Source: an uncultured Bacteroidales bacterium (GTDB lineage: Bacteria; Bacteroidota; Bacteroidia; Bacteroidales; Bacteroidaceae). Taken from it: a DNA stretch of 52,198 bases. The translations under genes were made by a program, and so were the position numbers. The notes under the pieces are model-generated. The model was given only the letters and a program-made list of their open reading frames with translations, made no database searches and was not told the DNA's origin. Each line of letters begins with the position of its first letter. The first letter of the stretch is position 1. The stretch is taken from assembly GCA_902763865.1 (NCBI GenBank), contig CACWTR010000013.1:1-52198 (forward strand). Reading direction: 5' to 3'. Positions 40,473 to 48,593 of this stretch are shown piece by piece.

Positions 40473-42557
40473 TCAGTATTTCAGTGTGAAGGAGACGGAC
40501 GGAATGATGCCGAAGAGCGATGTCTGCTCGACCTTGGTGCCCGTGGGCTTCTCGTCGTCGTTCTTGAATCGGATAACGTAGGGGTTGTAGTGGCAGTAGG
40601 CGTTGTAGATACCGAAGGACCAGATGCGGGTGACACGGCGCAGCTTCTTGGTGTGGGTGGCACTGATGTCCAGGCGGTGATAGGCCGGAGCGCGGTATCC
40701 GTTGCGCTCGGCATAATAGTAGAAGGAGGTGCCATCTACCTCGTATTTCGCGCTGGGGGCAGTCAGTGCCTGTCCTGTATTGTAACGCCATACTGCCGAC
40801 AGTTCCCATGTCGGCGTCAGCCGGTAGATGCCTACGACGGCAATGTCGTGGCGGCGGTCGTTAGCTGCGGTGTACCATCGGCCTTGGTTGATGCCCTCGA
40901 TTTTGTTCTCCGACCACGACAGCGTATATGAGAGCCATCCCGTCAGGCGTCCGGTGTTCTTGTGTGCACAGAGTTCCAGGCCGTAGGCACGTCCTTTGCC
41001 GCCAAGGAGCAGACGTTCAATCTCTATCTCGGAGAATGGTGACTTGCCGTCGCGGTAGTCATAGACGTTGTTGATGTGCTTGTAGTAAGTCTCGGCGGAG
41101 AAGTCGTAGTGTCCTCCGCTTGTGATGCCCGTCCAGCCCAGTGCCACCTGGTCCGCGCGCTCGGGCGAGACGATGTTGCTGGTCATGGTGTAGCGGTCGA
41201 AGGGCATCGACATGGTTCCGGCGCTGATGGCATGTACGTCCTGCGAGGTGCGGCTGTAGCCTACCCTCAGGCTGTTCCTCTCGTTGATGCTCCATTTCAG
41301 GCTGAGTCGCGGTTCCGGTTCGACGTAACTCTTCACGATGCTGCCGCACGAGGGGTTGGTGGTATCGGTGATGTTGCCGTCCGAGTCGATGCTGTAGTAG
41401 GGAGCACCGCCCAGCACGGAGAAATGGTGGAGGCGCAGCCCGGCTGAGACGGTGAGCCACGGGGTCGCCTTCCATTCGTCGCTCACCCACAGTGCCGAGG
41501 TCCAGGCGTTGCGTTTCTCGCGCTGGTGGAGCAGGATGATGTCCCATTCAGCCGACTGCAACTGCAGGAAGGTTGACTCCAGCCCGTAGTTCAGCTGGTG
41601 GCGGGGCAGCGTCAGTATCTGGCGATGGCGCAGCGTGGCATGGCGGATGAATCCTTTCAGCCTGTAATTGAAGCTGAGCATGTCAACGCCGACATCGTTC
41701 GAGAAGTCGCTATAGACGAGCTGCGTGCTGGCATAGAACGACGGACTGAAGGTGTGCAGCCAATTGGCTACTGCCGTGGTGTTGCCCCATCCCATGTCCA
41801 TCAGGTCCTCGAGCCCCATGTTGTCGCGCCCGCGGAAGAAGGACAGCGACAGGTGGTCGCGCGGTGAGAGGCGGAAGTTCAGGCGCAGGTTGACGTCGTA
41901 GAAGTTCATGGTGTTGTTGCGGTACTTCTTCGACATTTTCATGAAGAGGTCGAGATAGGAGCGGCGGCCTGCCATGAAGAATGATGCCCGGTCTCGCTTG
42001 ATGGGGCCTTCGGCCATAATCTTGGCCGACAGCAGGCCGATGGTTCCGCCGAAGTGGTAGTCGTGGAAGTTGCCGGGCCGTGTGGTGGCATCGAACACCG
42101 ACGAGGAGCCGCCGCCCAGATGTGCGGGCACGAGTCCCTTGTAGAGCGAAGCGCCCGACAGGGCATCGTCGTTGAAGGTAGAGAAGAGTCCCATGAGGTG
42201 GCCGGCGTTATAGACGGTGGCACCGTCGAGCAGCATCAGGTTCTGTGCCGCAGTGCCGCCGCGCACCTGATAGCCGCTGGTACCGTCGCTCTCGCTCTTC
42301 ACGCCGGGCAGCAGCTGCAGACTTCTGATGATGTCCCTCTCGCCAAACAGCGACGGCACCTTAGACAGCGTAGTGACATCCACCTTCTCCACGCCTATCT
42401 GCACCTCGTCGATGCGCTTTTGGGGCGAGTGCAAGGTGACAGTCACTTCGCTCAGCGTGTCCCTGCGCACGGTGCCGGACGTCTGTGCGAATGTTGCTGA
42501 GGCCCACAGCAGGAGGGCGAGCCATGTCATTGCCTTTCTTGTTTCCTTTTTTCTCAT
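40473..42557 (-). CDS. TonB-dependent outer-membrane receptor
   Basis: 694 residues from the ATG at 42557 (MRKKETRKAMTWLALLLWASATFAQ signal); longer starts cross the promoter. Plug domain with ERDIIRSLQLLPGVKSESDG and GYQVRGGTAAQNLMLLDGATVYN, then a beta-barrel ending in SVSFTLKY. It has no long N-terminal CarboxypepD domain, unlike SusC-type receptors. Upstream partner of the DUF4249 lipoprotein. Its -7 box TATCTTTG is 8 nt from the ATG, and a CCCGACA/TGTCGGG inverted repeat overlaps the -33 region. Confidence 0.93.
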   Translation of the reverse strand: MRKKETRKAMTWLALLLWASATFAQTSGTVRRDTLSEVTVTLHSPQKRIDEVQIGVEKVDVTTLSKVPSLFGERDIIRSLQLLPGVKSESDGTSGYQVRGGTAAQNLMLLDGATVYNAGHLMGLFSTFNDDALSGASLYKGLVPAHLGGGSSSVFDATTRPGNFHDYHFGGTIGLLSAKIMAEGPIKRDRASFFMAGRRSYLDLFMKMSKKYRNNTMNFYDVNLRLNFRLSPRDHLSLSFFRGRDNMGLEDLMDMGWGNTTAVANWLHTFSPSFYASTQLVYSDFSNDVGVDMLSFNYRLKGFIRHATLRHRQILTLPRHQLNYGLESTFLQLQSAEWDIILLHQREKRNAWTSALWVSDEWKATPWLTVSAGLRLHHFSVLGGAPYYSIDSDGNITDTTNPSCGSIVKSYVEPEPRLSLKWSINERNSLRVGYSRTSQDVHAISAGTMSMPFDRYTMTSNIVSPERADQVALGWTGITSGGHYDFSAETYYKHINNVYDYRDGKSPFSEIEIERLLLGGKGRAYGLELCAHKNTGRLTGWLSYTLSWSENKIEGINQGRWYTAANDRRHDIAVVGIYRLTPTWELSAVWRYNTGQALTAPSAKYEVDGTSFYYYAERNGYRAPAYHRLDISATHTKKLRRVTRIWSFGIYNAYCHYNPYVIRFKNDDEKPTGTKVEQTSLFGIIPSVSFTLKY

Positions 42558-42565
42558 TTCGCCGG

Positions 42566-42573
42566 CAAAGATA
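42566..42573 (-). promoter_or_regulatory. -7 box of the TonB receptor, 8 nt from ATG
   Basis: TATCTTTG, CCGGCGAA, ATG on the minus strand; the transcript is expected to be almost leaderless. Confidence 0.6.
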
Positions 42574-42582
42574 CGAAGAATT

Positions 42583-42603
42583 CCCGACACTTCCATTGTC
42601 GGG
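42583..42603. promoter_or_regulatory. Inverted repeat CCCGACA-N7-TGTCGGG, candidate operator
   Basis: A perfect 7-bp inverted repeat centred about 20 bp upstream of the -7 box of the TonB receptor, where a repressor would block the polymerase. There is no T-run, so it is not a terminator. Confidence 0.5.
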
Positions 42604-42675
42604 CTGCGGAAATGAGCAGAAATTTGATGGTCTGCTGAAGTGAAAGCCGGGGGCGGCCCTCTGCAGGGGGCGGAA

Positions 42676-42759
42676 AACACCTCGTGAGCTTTCGGGCATA
42701 AGCTCGCGAGCTTATGGGCAACACCTCGTGAGCTTATGGGCAGAAGCTCGTGAGGTGTT
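42676..42759. repeat. Four-unit palindrome array, CTCGTGAG type, 22-bp period
   Basis: CTCGTGAG (42681), CTCGCGAG (42703), CTCGTGAG (42725) and CTCGTGAG (42747) are exactly 22 bp apart. Unit 2 extends to a perfect 18-bp palindrome ATAAGCTCGCGAGCTTAT (42698-42715). Units 1 and 3 share AACACCTCGTGAGCTT; unit 4 is inverted (AAGCTCGTGAGGTGTT). It lies between the divergent TonB-receptor and GH78 genes. Confidence 0.95.
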
Positions 42760-42896
42760 ATCCGTAACTTTGGCGGAGCCGGGTAAAGCGGGAAAGGAGT
42801 CCCCTCCCCCCTCTATATATATAATAATGTATATGGATTTGCCATTTTCTTACATACTTCTGCCACTTTTTCTCTTCTTATTCGGAAGAAAAGTAA

Positions 42897-42904
42897 TATC
42901 TTTG
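42897..42904 (+). promoter_or_regulatory. -7 box of the GH78 gene
   Basis: TATCTTTG, 41 bases before the ATG at 42946. Another TAACTTTG at 42765-42772, just after the palindrome array, could be an alternative start. Confidence 0.5.
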
Positions 42905-42945
42905 CAGACGGAATACCTCATTACTAACCAAATTATCTCACAAAC

Positions 42946-45537
42946 ATGAAAGCAAGCAGAAACCTAATGACCGGAATGGCAATGGCCATTGCCGCACTGA
43001 CGGCGGGATGCAGCAGCAGCTCTCAAAGTGCAGGACAGCGTACCGCAGCCCTCGACGATGCCGCATGGGAAGCATCGCAGTGGATTTCCGTAGTGGATGC
43101 CCCCGTAGTGGAGGGACGCATTGACAACATCGAGAAGGAACTGGCTGCCGACGGAGCGAGCTGGTTCGCCTGGACCAAGGCCAACGACAAAAGCGTGAAG
43201 AAGGCCGTCTGGATGACCACCGGCCTCGGCGTCTATGAGCTCTACGTCAACGGTAAACTCGTGGGCGAGGAAGTCCTCAAGCCGGGCTTCACTCACCACG
43301 ACAAGACGAAGCGCTCGTTCACCTACGACATCACCGATGCCTTCAACCTGGGCAGCGGCGCAGAGAACCAGCTGGCCGCACAGGTTACGCCGGGATGGTG
43401 GGCCGACAAAATTGTCACGCCCTGGGGCAACGAGGGCATGATAGGCCGCAAGTGCGCCTTCCGCAGTGTGCTGCAGCTGACCTATTCCGACGGCACGACG
43501 GAGTGCTTCGGCACGGACACCGAGACGTGGAAGGCTGGCATAGCCGGCCCCGTGAAGCACGCCGGCATCTTCGACGGCGAGACCTACGATGCCCGCGAAC
43601 CCTTAGGATTTGAGACACCGGAGAAGCTCACCACGCCCGAAGTGAACACCGAGTTCAAGGGCGAAATTCTGCCGTCCGAGGGTGCAGAAGTCTATCTGCG
43701 CACCGACCTTGCCCTCAATCCCGTGGAAGCCTACACATGGGAAGGCGTGGAGGGCGCCAAGGAAGAGGAGGATGCCAAGGAGTTCGGCAAGGTCATCGTA
43801 AAGGAGACGTTTGCCCCCGGCACGCCCATGACGGTAAAGCCCGGACAGACACTCGTCGTGGATTTCGGCCAGAACTGTGCCGCCGTTCCCTCATTCGTTT
43901 TCAAAGCCGCAGAGGGCACTGTGCTCACCTGTCTGCCCGGCGAACTGCTGAACGACGGCAACGGAGCCCGCAAGCGCGGCATGGACGGACCCGAGGGCAG
44001 TGTGCACCGCGACAACTTGCGCCAGGGTAGCAATGCCATGCGACTGGTCTATACCTTCAAGGGTGAGGAAGGACAGAGCGAGAAGTTCTGCCCCCGCTGC
44101 ACCTTCTTCGGCTACCGCTTCGTCTCCATCACAGCCACCGACGAAGTGACCATCCAGAGCCTGCAGTCCGTGCCCGTCACCTCCATTGCCAAGAACCTCG
44201 AGACGGGTGTCATCAGCACCGGCGACAGCCTCATCAACAAACTCATCTCGAACACCATCTGGGGCCAGCGCTCCAACTACCTGAGCGTTCCCACCGACTG
44301 CCCGCAGCGCAACGAGCGCCTGGGCTGGACAGCCGACACGCAGGTATTCACCGAGACGGGCACCTTCTTCGCCAACACCGACGGCTTCTTCCACAAGTGG
44401 ATGCGCGACATGCGCGACTCGCAGGGCGAGCTCGGCGGCTTCCCCGGCGTGGCGCCACTGGCACAGTACGGTGCCGAGAAGATGCGACTGGGCTGGACCG
44501 ACGCCGGAATCATCGTGCCCTGGACCATCTGGAAGCAGTTCGGCGACACAGACATCATTGCCGAAAACTGGGAGTCGATGAACCTCTTCATGAGCCACAT
44601 CTACGAGACGAAGTACGACCACAATGCGCTGCTCTCAGAGAACGGCAACTACCAATGGGCCGACTGGCTGAGCTACGAACCCTTGGAGAGCTGCAGCGGA
44701 CGCGGCTTCGCCGACGGCCAGCCCCTGCCCGAAGCCGTGCAGTACTGGAACTACCTGAGCGCCTGCTATTGGGTCATCGACGCCGACATGATGGCTGACA
44801 TGGCTGCCGCCACCGGTCGCGACGCAGCTCCCTACCGCAAGATGGCCGGGGAGGGACGCGACTACATCAAGCAGAACTTCATCAACGAGGACGGCACCTT
44901 CCGCACCGAAATCCTCAACACGATGCAGACACCCGCACTCTTCGCCCTGAAGACAGGCGTCGTAGAGGGCGAGGCACGCCAGGGCACCATCGCCCGCCTG
45001 CGCCAGAACTTTGCCGACCACGACAACTGCCTGCAGACAGGTTTCCTCGGCACCTCCATCCTCATGCAGACGCTCACCGACAACGGCATGAGCGACATCG
45101 CCTATGAAGTGCTCTTCCAGCACAAGAATCCCTCCTGGCTCTACTCTATCGACAACGGTGCAACAACCATCTGGGAGCGCTGGAACAGCTACATGGTCGA
45201 TGAAGGCATGGGACCGCAGGGCATGAACTCCTTCAACCATTACGCCTACGGTGCCGTCTGCCAGTGGATATGGGAGACCGTGGCAGGCATCGCTGCCGAC
45301 ACCGCAGAACCCGGCTTCCGCCACATCATCATGCGCCCCGTGCCCGACAAGCGCCTGGGCCACCTCGACGCAGAGTTCCAGTCGGCAGCCGGACTCATCA
45401 AGAGCAGCTGGAAGTATGAAGGCGAACAGTGGACCTGGACCTTCACCATTCCCGAAGGCGCAACGGCCACCGTCACCCTGCCCGGTGAGACGGAAAGCAA
45501 GGCCTACGGCTCAGGCACTTACACCGTGACGAAATAA
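42946..45537 (+). CDS. Alpha-L-rhamnosidase, glycosyl hydrolase family 78
   Basis: Surface or periplasmic lipoprotein, 863 residues, with a lipobox in the first 25 residues (AIAALTAGC). It inverts alpha-L-rhamnosidic bonds in plant or microbial glycans. Domains: N-terminal beta-sandwich (GVYELYVNGKLVGEEVLKPG), concanavalin-like region, and (alpha/alpha)6 barrel with the signature VPTDCPQRNERLGWTADTQV near 445-465 that holds the general acid Glu. The second half keeps GATTIWERWNSY, and a C-terminal beta domain ends the protein. Ends just before the terminator-array; neighbours are otherwise unrelated. Confidence 0.94.
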   Translation: MKASRNLMTGMAMAIAALTAGCSSSSQSAGQRTAALDDAAWEASQWISVVDAPVVEGRIDNIEKELAADGASWFAWTKANDKSVKKAVWMTTGLGVYELYVNGKLVGEEVLKPGFTHHDKTKRSFTYDITDAFNLGSGAENQLAAQVTPGWWADKIVTPWGNEGMIGRKCAFRSVLQLTYSDGTTECFGTDTETWKAGIAGPVKHAGIFDGETYDAREPLGFETPEKLTTPEVNTEFKGEILPSEGAEVYLRTDLALNPVEAYTWEGVEGAKEEEDAKEFGKVIVKETFAPGTPMTVKPGQTLVVDFGQNCAAVPSFVFKAAEGTVLTCLPGELLNDGNGARKRGMDGPEGSVHRDNLRQGSNAMRLVYTFKGEEGQSEKFCPRCTFFGYRFVSITATDEVTIQSLQSVPVTSIAKNLETGVISTGDSLINKLISNTIWGQRSNYLSVPTDCPQRNERLGWTADTQVFTETGTFFANTDGFFHKWMRDMRDSQGELGGFPGVAPLAQYGAEKMRLGWTDAGIIVPWTIWKQFGDTDIIAENWESMNLFMSHIYETKYDHNALLSENGNYQWADWLSYEPLESCSGRGFADGQPLPEAVQYWNYLSACYWVIDADMMADMAAATGRDAAPYRKMAGEGRDYIKQNFINEDGTFRTEILNTMQTPALFALKTGVVEGEARQGTIARLRQNFADHDNCLQTGFLGTSILMQTLTDNGMSDIAYEVLFQHKNPSWLYSIDNGATTIWERWNSYMVDEGMGPQGMNSFNHYAYGAVCQWIWETVAGIAADTAEPGFRHIIMRPVPDKRLGHLDAEFQSAAGLIKSSWKYEGEQWTWTFTIPEGATATVTLPGETESKAYGSGTYTVTK

Positions 45538-45544
45538 ACAGAAA

Positions 45545-45631
45545 AACACGGCATGCCGCATCGGACAAATCGGCATGCCGTGTTAACCAAATCGGCGTGT
45601 CGCGTCAGTCAACGCAGCACGCCGATTTTTG
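45545..45631. terminator. Four-unit palindrome array, CGGCATGCCG type, 22-bp period, ending as a terminator
   Basis: Cores CGGCATGCCG (45549), CGGCATGCCG (45571), CGGCGTGTCG (45593) and CAGCACGCCG (45615) are exactly 22 bp apart. Units 1 and 2 form a 14-bp stem AACACGGCATGCCG / CGGCATGCCGTGTT. Units 3 and 4 form AAATCGGCGTG / CACGCCGATTT, followed by TT, so the second hairpin works as an intrinsic terminator for GH78. It lies between convergent genes. Confidence 0.9.
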
Positions 45632-45651
45632 TATGCAGCGAGGTCTTCGCC

Positions 45652-46530
45652 TCAGTCCTGAATGACAAGGTAACGGGTGAGGCTCCAGAACTCCACCTCG
45701 TCAAGGATTTCCAGTGTCGTGGTGTCGCTCTTCTTGTCAGTCGTAATCTTATAGGAGCTCGACGGATGCTGCGACTTGATGGTAATCTTCTTGCTCGGGA
45801 TGTTCAGCTGCCGGAAGTTGCGGATGTCAATCTGATTGAAGAGGCTTGCATCAATCTGGTCTGCATTGATCTTGGACTTGCCCAGGAACTTGCTGCTCAA
45901 CACGCCGGCCTTCTTCAGCTCCTTGCTGCTGCCCACGATGTAGTAGGCCTCGTTCAGCATCTCCTGCGCAGCCTTGATGGTCTCCGACTGCGCCTTGTTT
46001 TCCTGCTTCAGGCTTGCCACCTTCGTATTGAGCTTGTTGACTTCGTCCAGGAGCATGGCTACGTTGAAGCCCTGCGTCTCGATCTTCTCCTGCAGCTTCT
46101 GAATCTTGGCATCCTTCTCCTCGATCTGCTTGTTCAGCATGTCAATGAGGCCGCGCAAGCGTTCCCGCTCCTTGCCTCCCTGAGCCATCTGCTGCTCCAG
46201 CTGTCCGATGCGCTCACGCTGGCGGGTCAGTAGGTCCGCGTAGGCATTCAGGTCCTGCTTGATGCTTTCCCGCGTAACGGTCTTCTCCTTGTTCGTTGCG
46301 GCAACCATCAGGTTGTCGTCGGCCTTGGCAATGCTGTCCAAGCCGTCGGAAATCAGGAACAGACAGCTCTGGTAGAAGTCCAGGTCCTGGCTCTGCTGCT
46401 CGATGGTAGCCGTCAGTGAATCAACTTGTGATTGAAGGGCCTCGGTCTGGTTTCCTCCGCATGCCTGGAAGGAGAGGACAACAGCACCCGAAAAAGCCGC
46501 ACTTAGAATCAGATGGAAATAATTCTTCAT
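45652..46530 (-). CDS. Coiled-coil lipoprotein, possible Cbp1-family adhesin
   Basis: 292 residues. The N-terminus (MKNYFHLILSAAFSGAVVLS then FQACGG) is a lipoprotein signal with Cys24. Residues about 30-200 are almost all heptad-rich coiled coil (ALQSQVDSLTATIEQQ, RERIGQLEQQMAQGGKERE, DAKIQKLQEKIETQG). The C-terminal 90 residues form a small globular domain (IKSQHPSSSYKITTDKKS... VEFWSLTRYLVIQD). This plan resembles the Bacteroidota proteins annotated as Cbp1 collagen-binding adhesins, from memory; binding is not shown here. -7 box TAAATTTG at 46572-46579. Confidence 0.72.
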   Translation of the reverse strand: MKNYFHLILSAAFSGAVVLSFQACGGNQTEALQSQVDSLTATIEQQSQDLDFYQSCLFLISDGLDSIAKADDNLMVAATNKEKTVTRESIKQDLNAYADLLTRQRERIGQLEQQMAQGGKERERLRGLIDMLNKQIEEKDAKIQKLQEKIETQGFNVAMLLDEVNKLNTKVASLKQENKAQSETIKAAQEMLNEAYYIVGSSKELKKAGVLSSKFLGKSKINADQIDASLFNQIDIRNFRQLNIPSKKITIKSQHPSSSYKITTDKKSDTTTLEILDEVEFWSLTRYLVIQD

Positions 46531-46571
46531 GATGGAATGGGTTTTAATGAGTTTTCACAGTAATTTCAGTG

Positions 46572-46579
46572 CAAATTTA
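46572..46579 (-). promoter_or_regulatory. -7 box of the coiled-coil lipoprotein gene
   Basis: TAAATTTG on the minus strand, 41 bases before the ATG at 46530. No -33 match. Confidence 0.4.
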
Positions 46580-46650
46580 TAGAAAAAAGCAAAGCCAACC
46601 TATTTCCAAACAACAAAAAAGAGGGCAAAAGTGTTTTTTTTTGTATAAAA

Positions 46651-46682
46651 ATTGCAACATATTAAAATATATCATAACTTTG
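46651..46682 (+). promoter_or_regulatory. Promoter of the OmpA-like/caspase/DUF4384 cluster
   Basis: ATTG (46651-46654), 20-bp spacer, TAACTTTG (46675-46682). The leader is 46 nt. Confidence 0.65.
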
Positions 46683-46728
46683 TACGCAAAATGTACTGAA
46701 TAAATCACATAAATTAACATACCACACA

Positions 46729-48516
46729 ATGAAAAGTCTTAAAAATCTCACATTGGTTGCGGCATTCATGGTGACTCCTTTCGTCGTCAATGCCCAAAGC
46801 GTGTCGGACGACAACGGCTTCCGATCTTACACATTCGTACAACCGCAGGGAGGCCTTCACTTCCCGCTCACCTCCGGCTCTGTGTCCGACTTGATGCAGC
46901 CCGCCGTCGGTTTCAACATCGGTCGCTGGTTCGCCCCCGTTGTGGGTGCGCGTATCGGTGCAGAAGGTTTCAAATCTACTTCCTACGTCAACAATGCGTA
47001 TCAAGGATTCAACTTCTTCAATATAAACATCGACGGTTTGTTCAACCTGCTGCCTATCTTTAACAAGAACATCAGCCCCAAATACAACTTCTACCTGATA
47101 GGAGGCTTTGGCTTCAATTATTCGTTTGCTCCCGAAGACGTCTCCCGCTACAACAAGTCCCACTTTGCACACAACCTACGCCTTGGTGCCGGCTTCGAAT
47201 ACCGCATCTTCAAGCCGCTGAGCGTATCGCTGGAATATCGTGTGAACAACACCGCCGACTACTTCAACGGGAACGAAAAGGGCTCCGATGACTGGTACTC
47301 CTCGCTGATGTTGGGCATCTCCTACAACTTCGGCTACTCCAAGAAGGGTTGGAACGAAGGTCGCTTCGTAGAGAAAGCACCTGCCGTCAACCTCACCCTC
47401 AGCGAGAGAAGGGATGCTGCCGTCAACGAGCGCATGAAGTCATGGGTGAAGCGCATGAAGGGCGAAAGCAAGGCCGACTACCTGGCCCGTACGTCTGAGG
47501 AAGCCATCCAGACCCAGCGCCTGAACTTTGGTCGCGAGTTTGCCACAAGAGCCGCTATGGACAGCAACATCGGAATCGCTGGTGGCAATCCCATGTACAA
47601 CGCGGCAACACAGGCCCTCATGATCAACCCCGCAGAGAACATGCCCAGCATCATCCTCGGAGTGCCCTTGGCTGCTGCCGGAACACTCGCCGTCAGCAAC
47701 CTGCGATTCGAGAACACGAAATACGACATCACTCCCGACAACCAGTTCGAGGTTATCTACACGGAAGCCGTCGATGTCAAGACCGGACAGAGGTACATCT
47801 ACAACAAGGCAAACGGTACGCTTGAGACCGACAACGGCTTCATCTCGCTGGAGGACTATCAGCTCAAGCTGAAGCAGGCACAGCTCATGGCCAACAACTC
47901 GCAGCTGGCAGCTCAGACCAATGCCGTGCAGAAGGTAGAGGAACAGACCTTCAACGTCAAGAACACGACCGTCACACGCGAGACGCAGCAGACAAACAAC
48001 CCCAACGGCACATCCGACTTCACCGTCCGCTACAAGTACAACGTCAGGAACGAGTTCAGCGCTGTCGAGGACTTTGCCGTAGGCCAGTTCGATGCTGAAA
48101 AGGCAGCCGGCTCAAAGGCCATGCTCGCTGTCATTGCCAAGCAGCTGTCGGGAGAATTTGCCAAGTACATCGAAGCCGGCAAGCCGGTTGAAATCATCTA
48201 CCACGGCACTGCCGACGCCAAGCCTATTAATAATGGTATAGCATACACCGGCAAGTACGGCGACATCAAGGAGCAGCCTGTCACCATCAACGGCAAGCAG
48301 GAGAAGCTCTCCGTGACGAAGGCAGAAGGCATCACCTCCAACAAGCAGCTGTCACTGCTCCGCGCCATCAGCGTACAGAGGTACATCAAGAAGAATGTCA
48401 CTCCGCTGAAGGACATGAAAGTGAAGGAAAGCTTCGAAGTGGAAGTCTTCCCCGACGAAGGCGGACAGTATCGTCGCGTATCAATTGCCTTCATCTTCCA
48501 CGACACAAAACAGTAA
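46729..48516 (+). CDS. Outer-membrane beta-barrel protein with OmpA-like C-terminus
   Basis: 595 residues, Sec signal (MKSLKNLTLVAAFMVTPFVV then NAQ). Residues about 30-210 are an eight-stranded-type barrel (PQGGLHFPLT, VGFNIGRWFAP, YNFYLIGGFGFNY, SVSLEYRVNN, MLGISYNFGYS). A long middle (210-430) of charged helix and a strand-rich part follows, and the last 150 residues have an OmpA-like arrangement (VEIIYHGTADAKPINN...LSLLRAISVQRYIKKNVTPL...VSIAFIFH), expected to bind peptidoglycan. A strong terminator hairpin follows; some transcripts may read through into the caspase gene. Confidence 0.8.
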   Translation: MKSLKNLTLVAAFMVTPFVVNAQSVSDDNGFRSYTFVQPQGGLHFPLTSGSVSDLMQPAVGFNIGRWFAPVVGARIGAEGFKSTSYVNNAYQGFNFFNINIDGLFNLLPIFNKNISPKYNFYLIGGFGFNYSFAPEDVSRYNKSHFAHNLRLGAGFEYRIFKPLSVSLEYRVNNTADYFNGNEKGSDDWYSSLMLGISYNFGYSKKGWNEGRFVEKAPAVNLTLSERRDAAVNERMKSWVKRMKGESKADYLARTSEEAIQTQRLNFGREFATRAAMDSNIGIAGGNPMYNAATQALMINPAENMPSIILGVPLAAAGTLAVSNLRFENTKYDITPDNQFEVIYTEAVDVKTGQRYIYNKANGTLETDNGFISLEDYQLKLKQAQLMANNSQLAAQTNAVQKVEEQTFNVKNTTVTRETQQTNNPNGTSDFTVRYKYNVRNEFSAVEDFAVGQFDAEKAAGSKAMLAVIAKQLSGEFAKYIEAGKPVEIIYHGTADAKPINNGIAYTGKYGDIKEQPVTINGKQEKLSVTKAEGITSNKQLSLLRAISVQRYIKKNVTPLKDMKVKESFEVEVFPDEGGQYRRVSIAFIFHDTKQ

Positions 48517-48531
48517 GTCACTGCTCCAAGT

Positions 48532-48574
48532 GCCTGCCCTCTCCAATAGCCTGAGGGCAGGCTTTTCTCTTTTC
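48532..48574 (+). terminator. Intrinsic terminator between OmpA-like and caspase genes
   Basis: A perfect 10-bp stem GCCTGCCCTC / GAGGGCAGGC with an 11-nt loop, followed by TTTTCTCTTTT. It should reduce but perhaps not stop expression of the downstream genes, for which I see no clear promoter. Confidence 0.88.
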
Positions 48575-48593
48575 ACCCCCAAAACACATTGAG

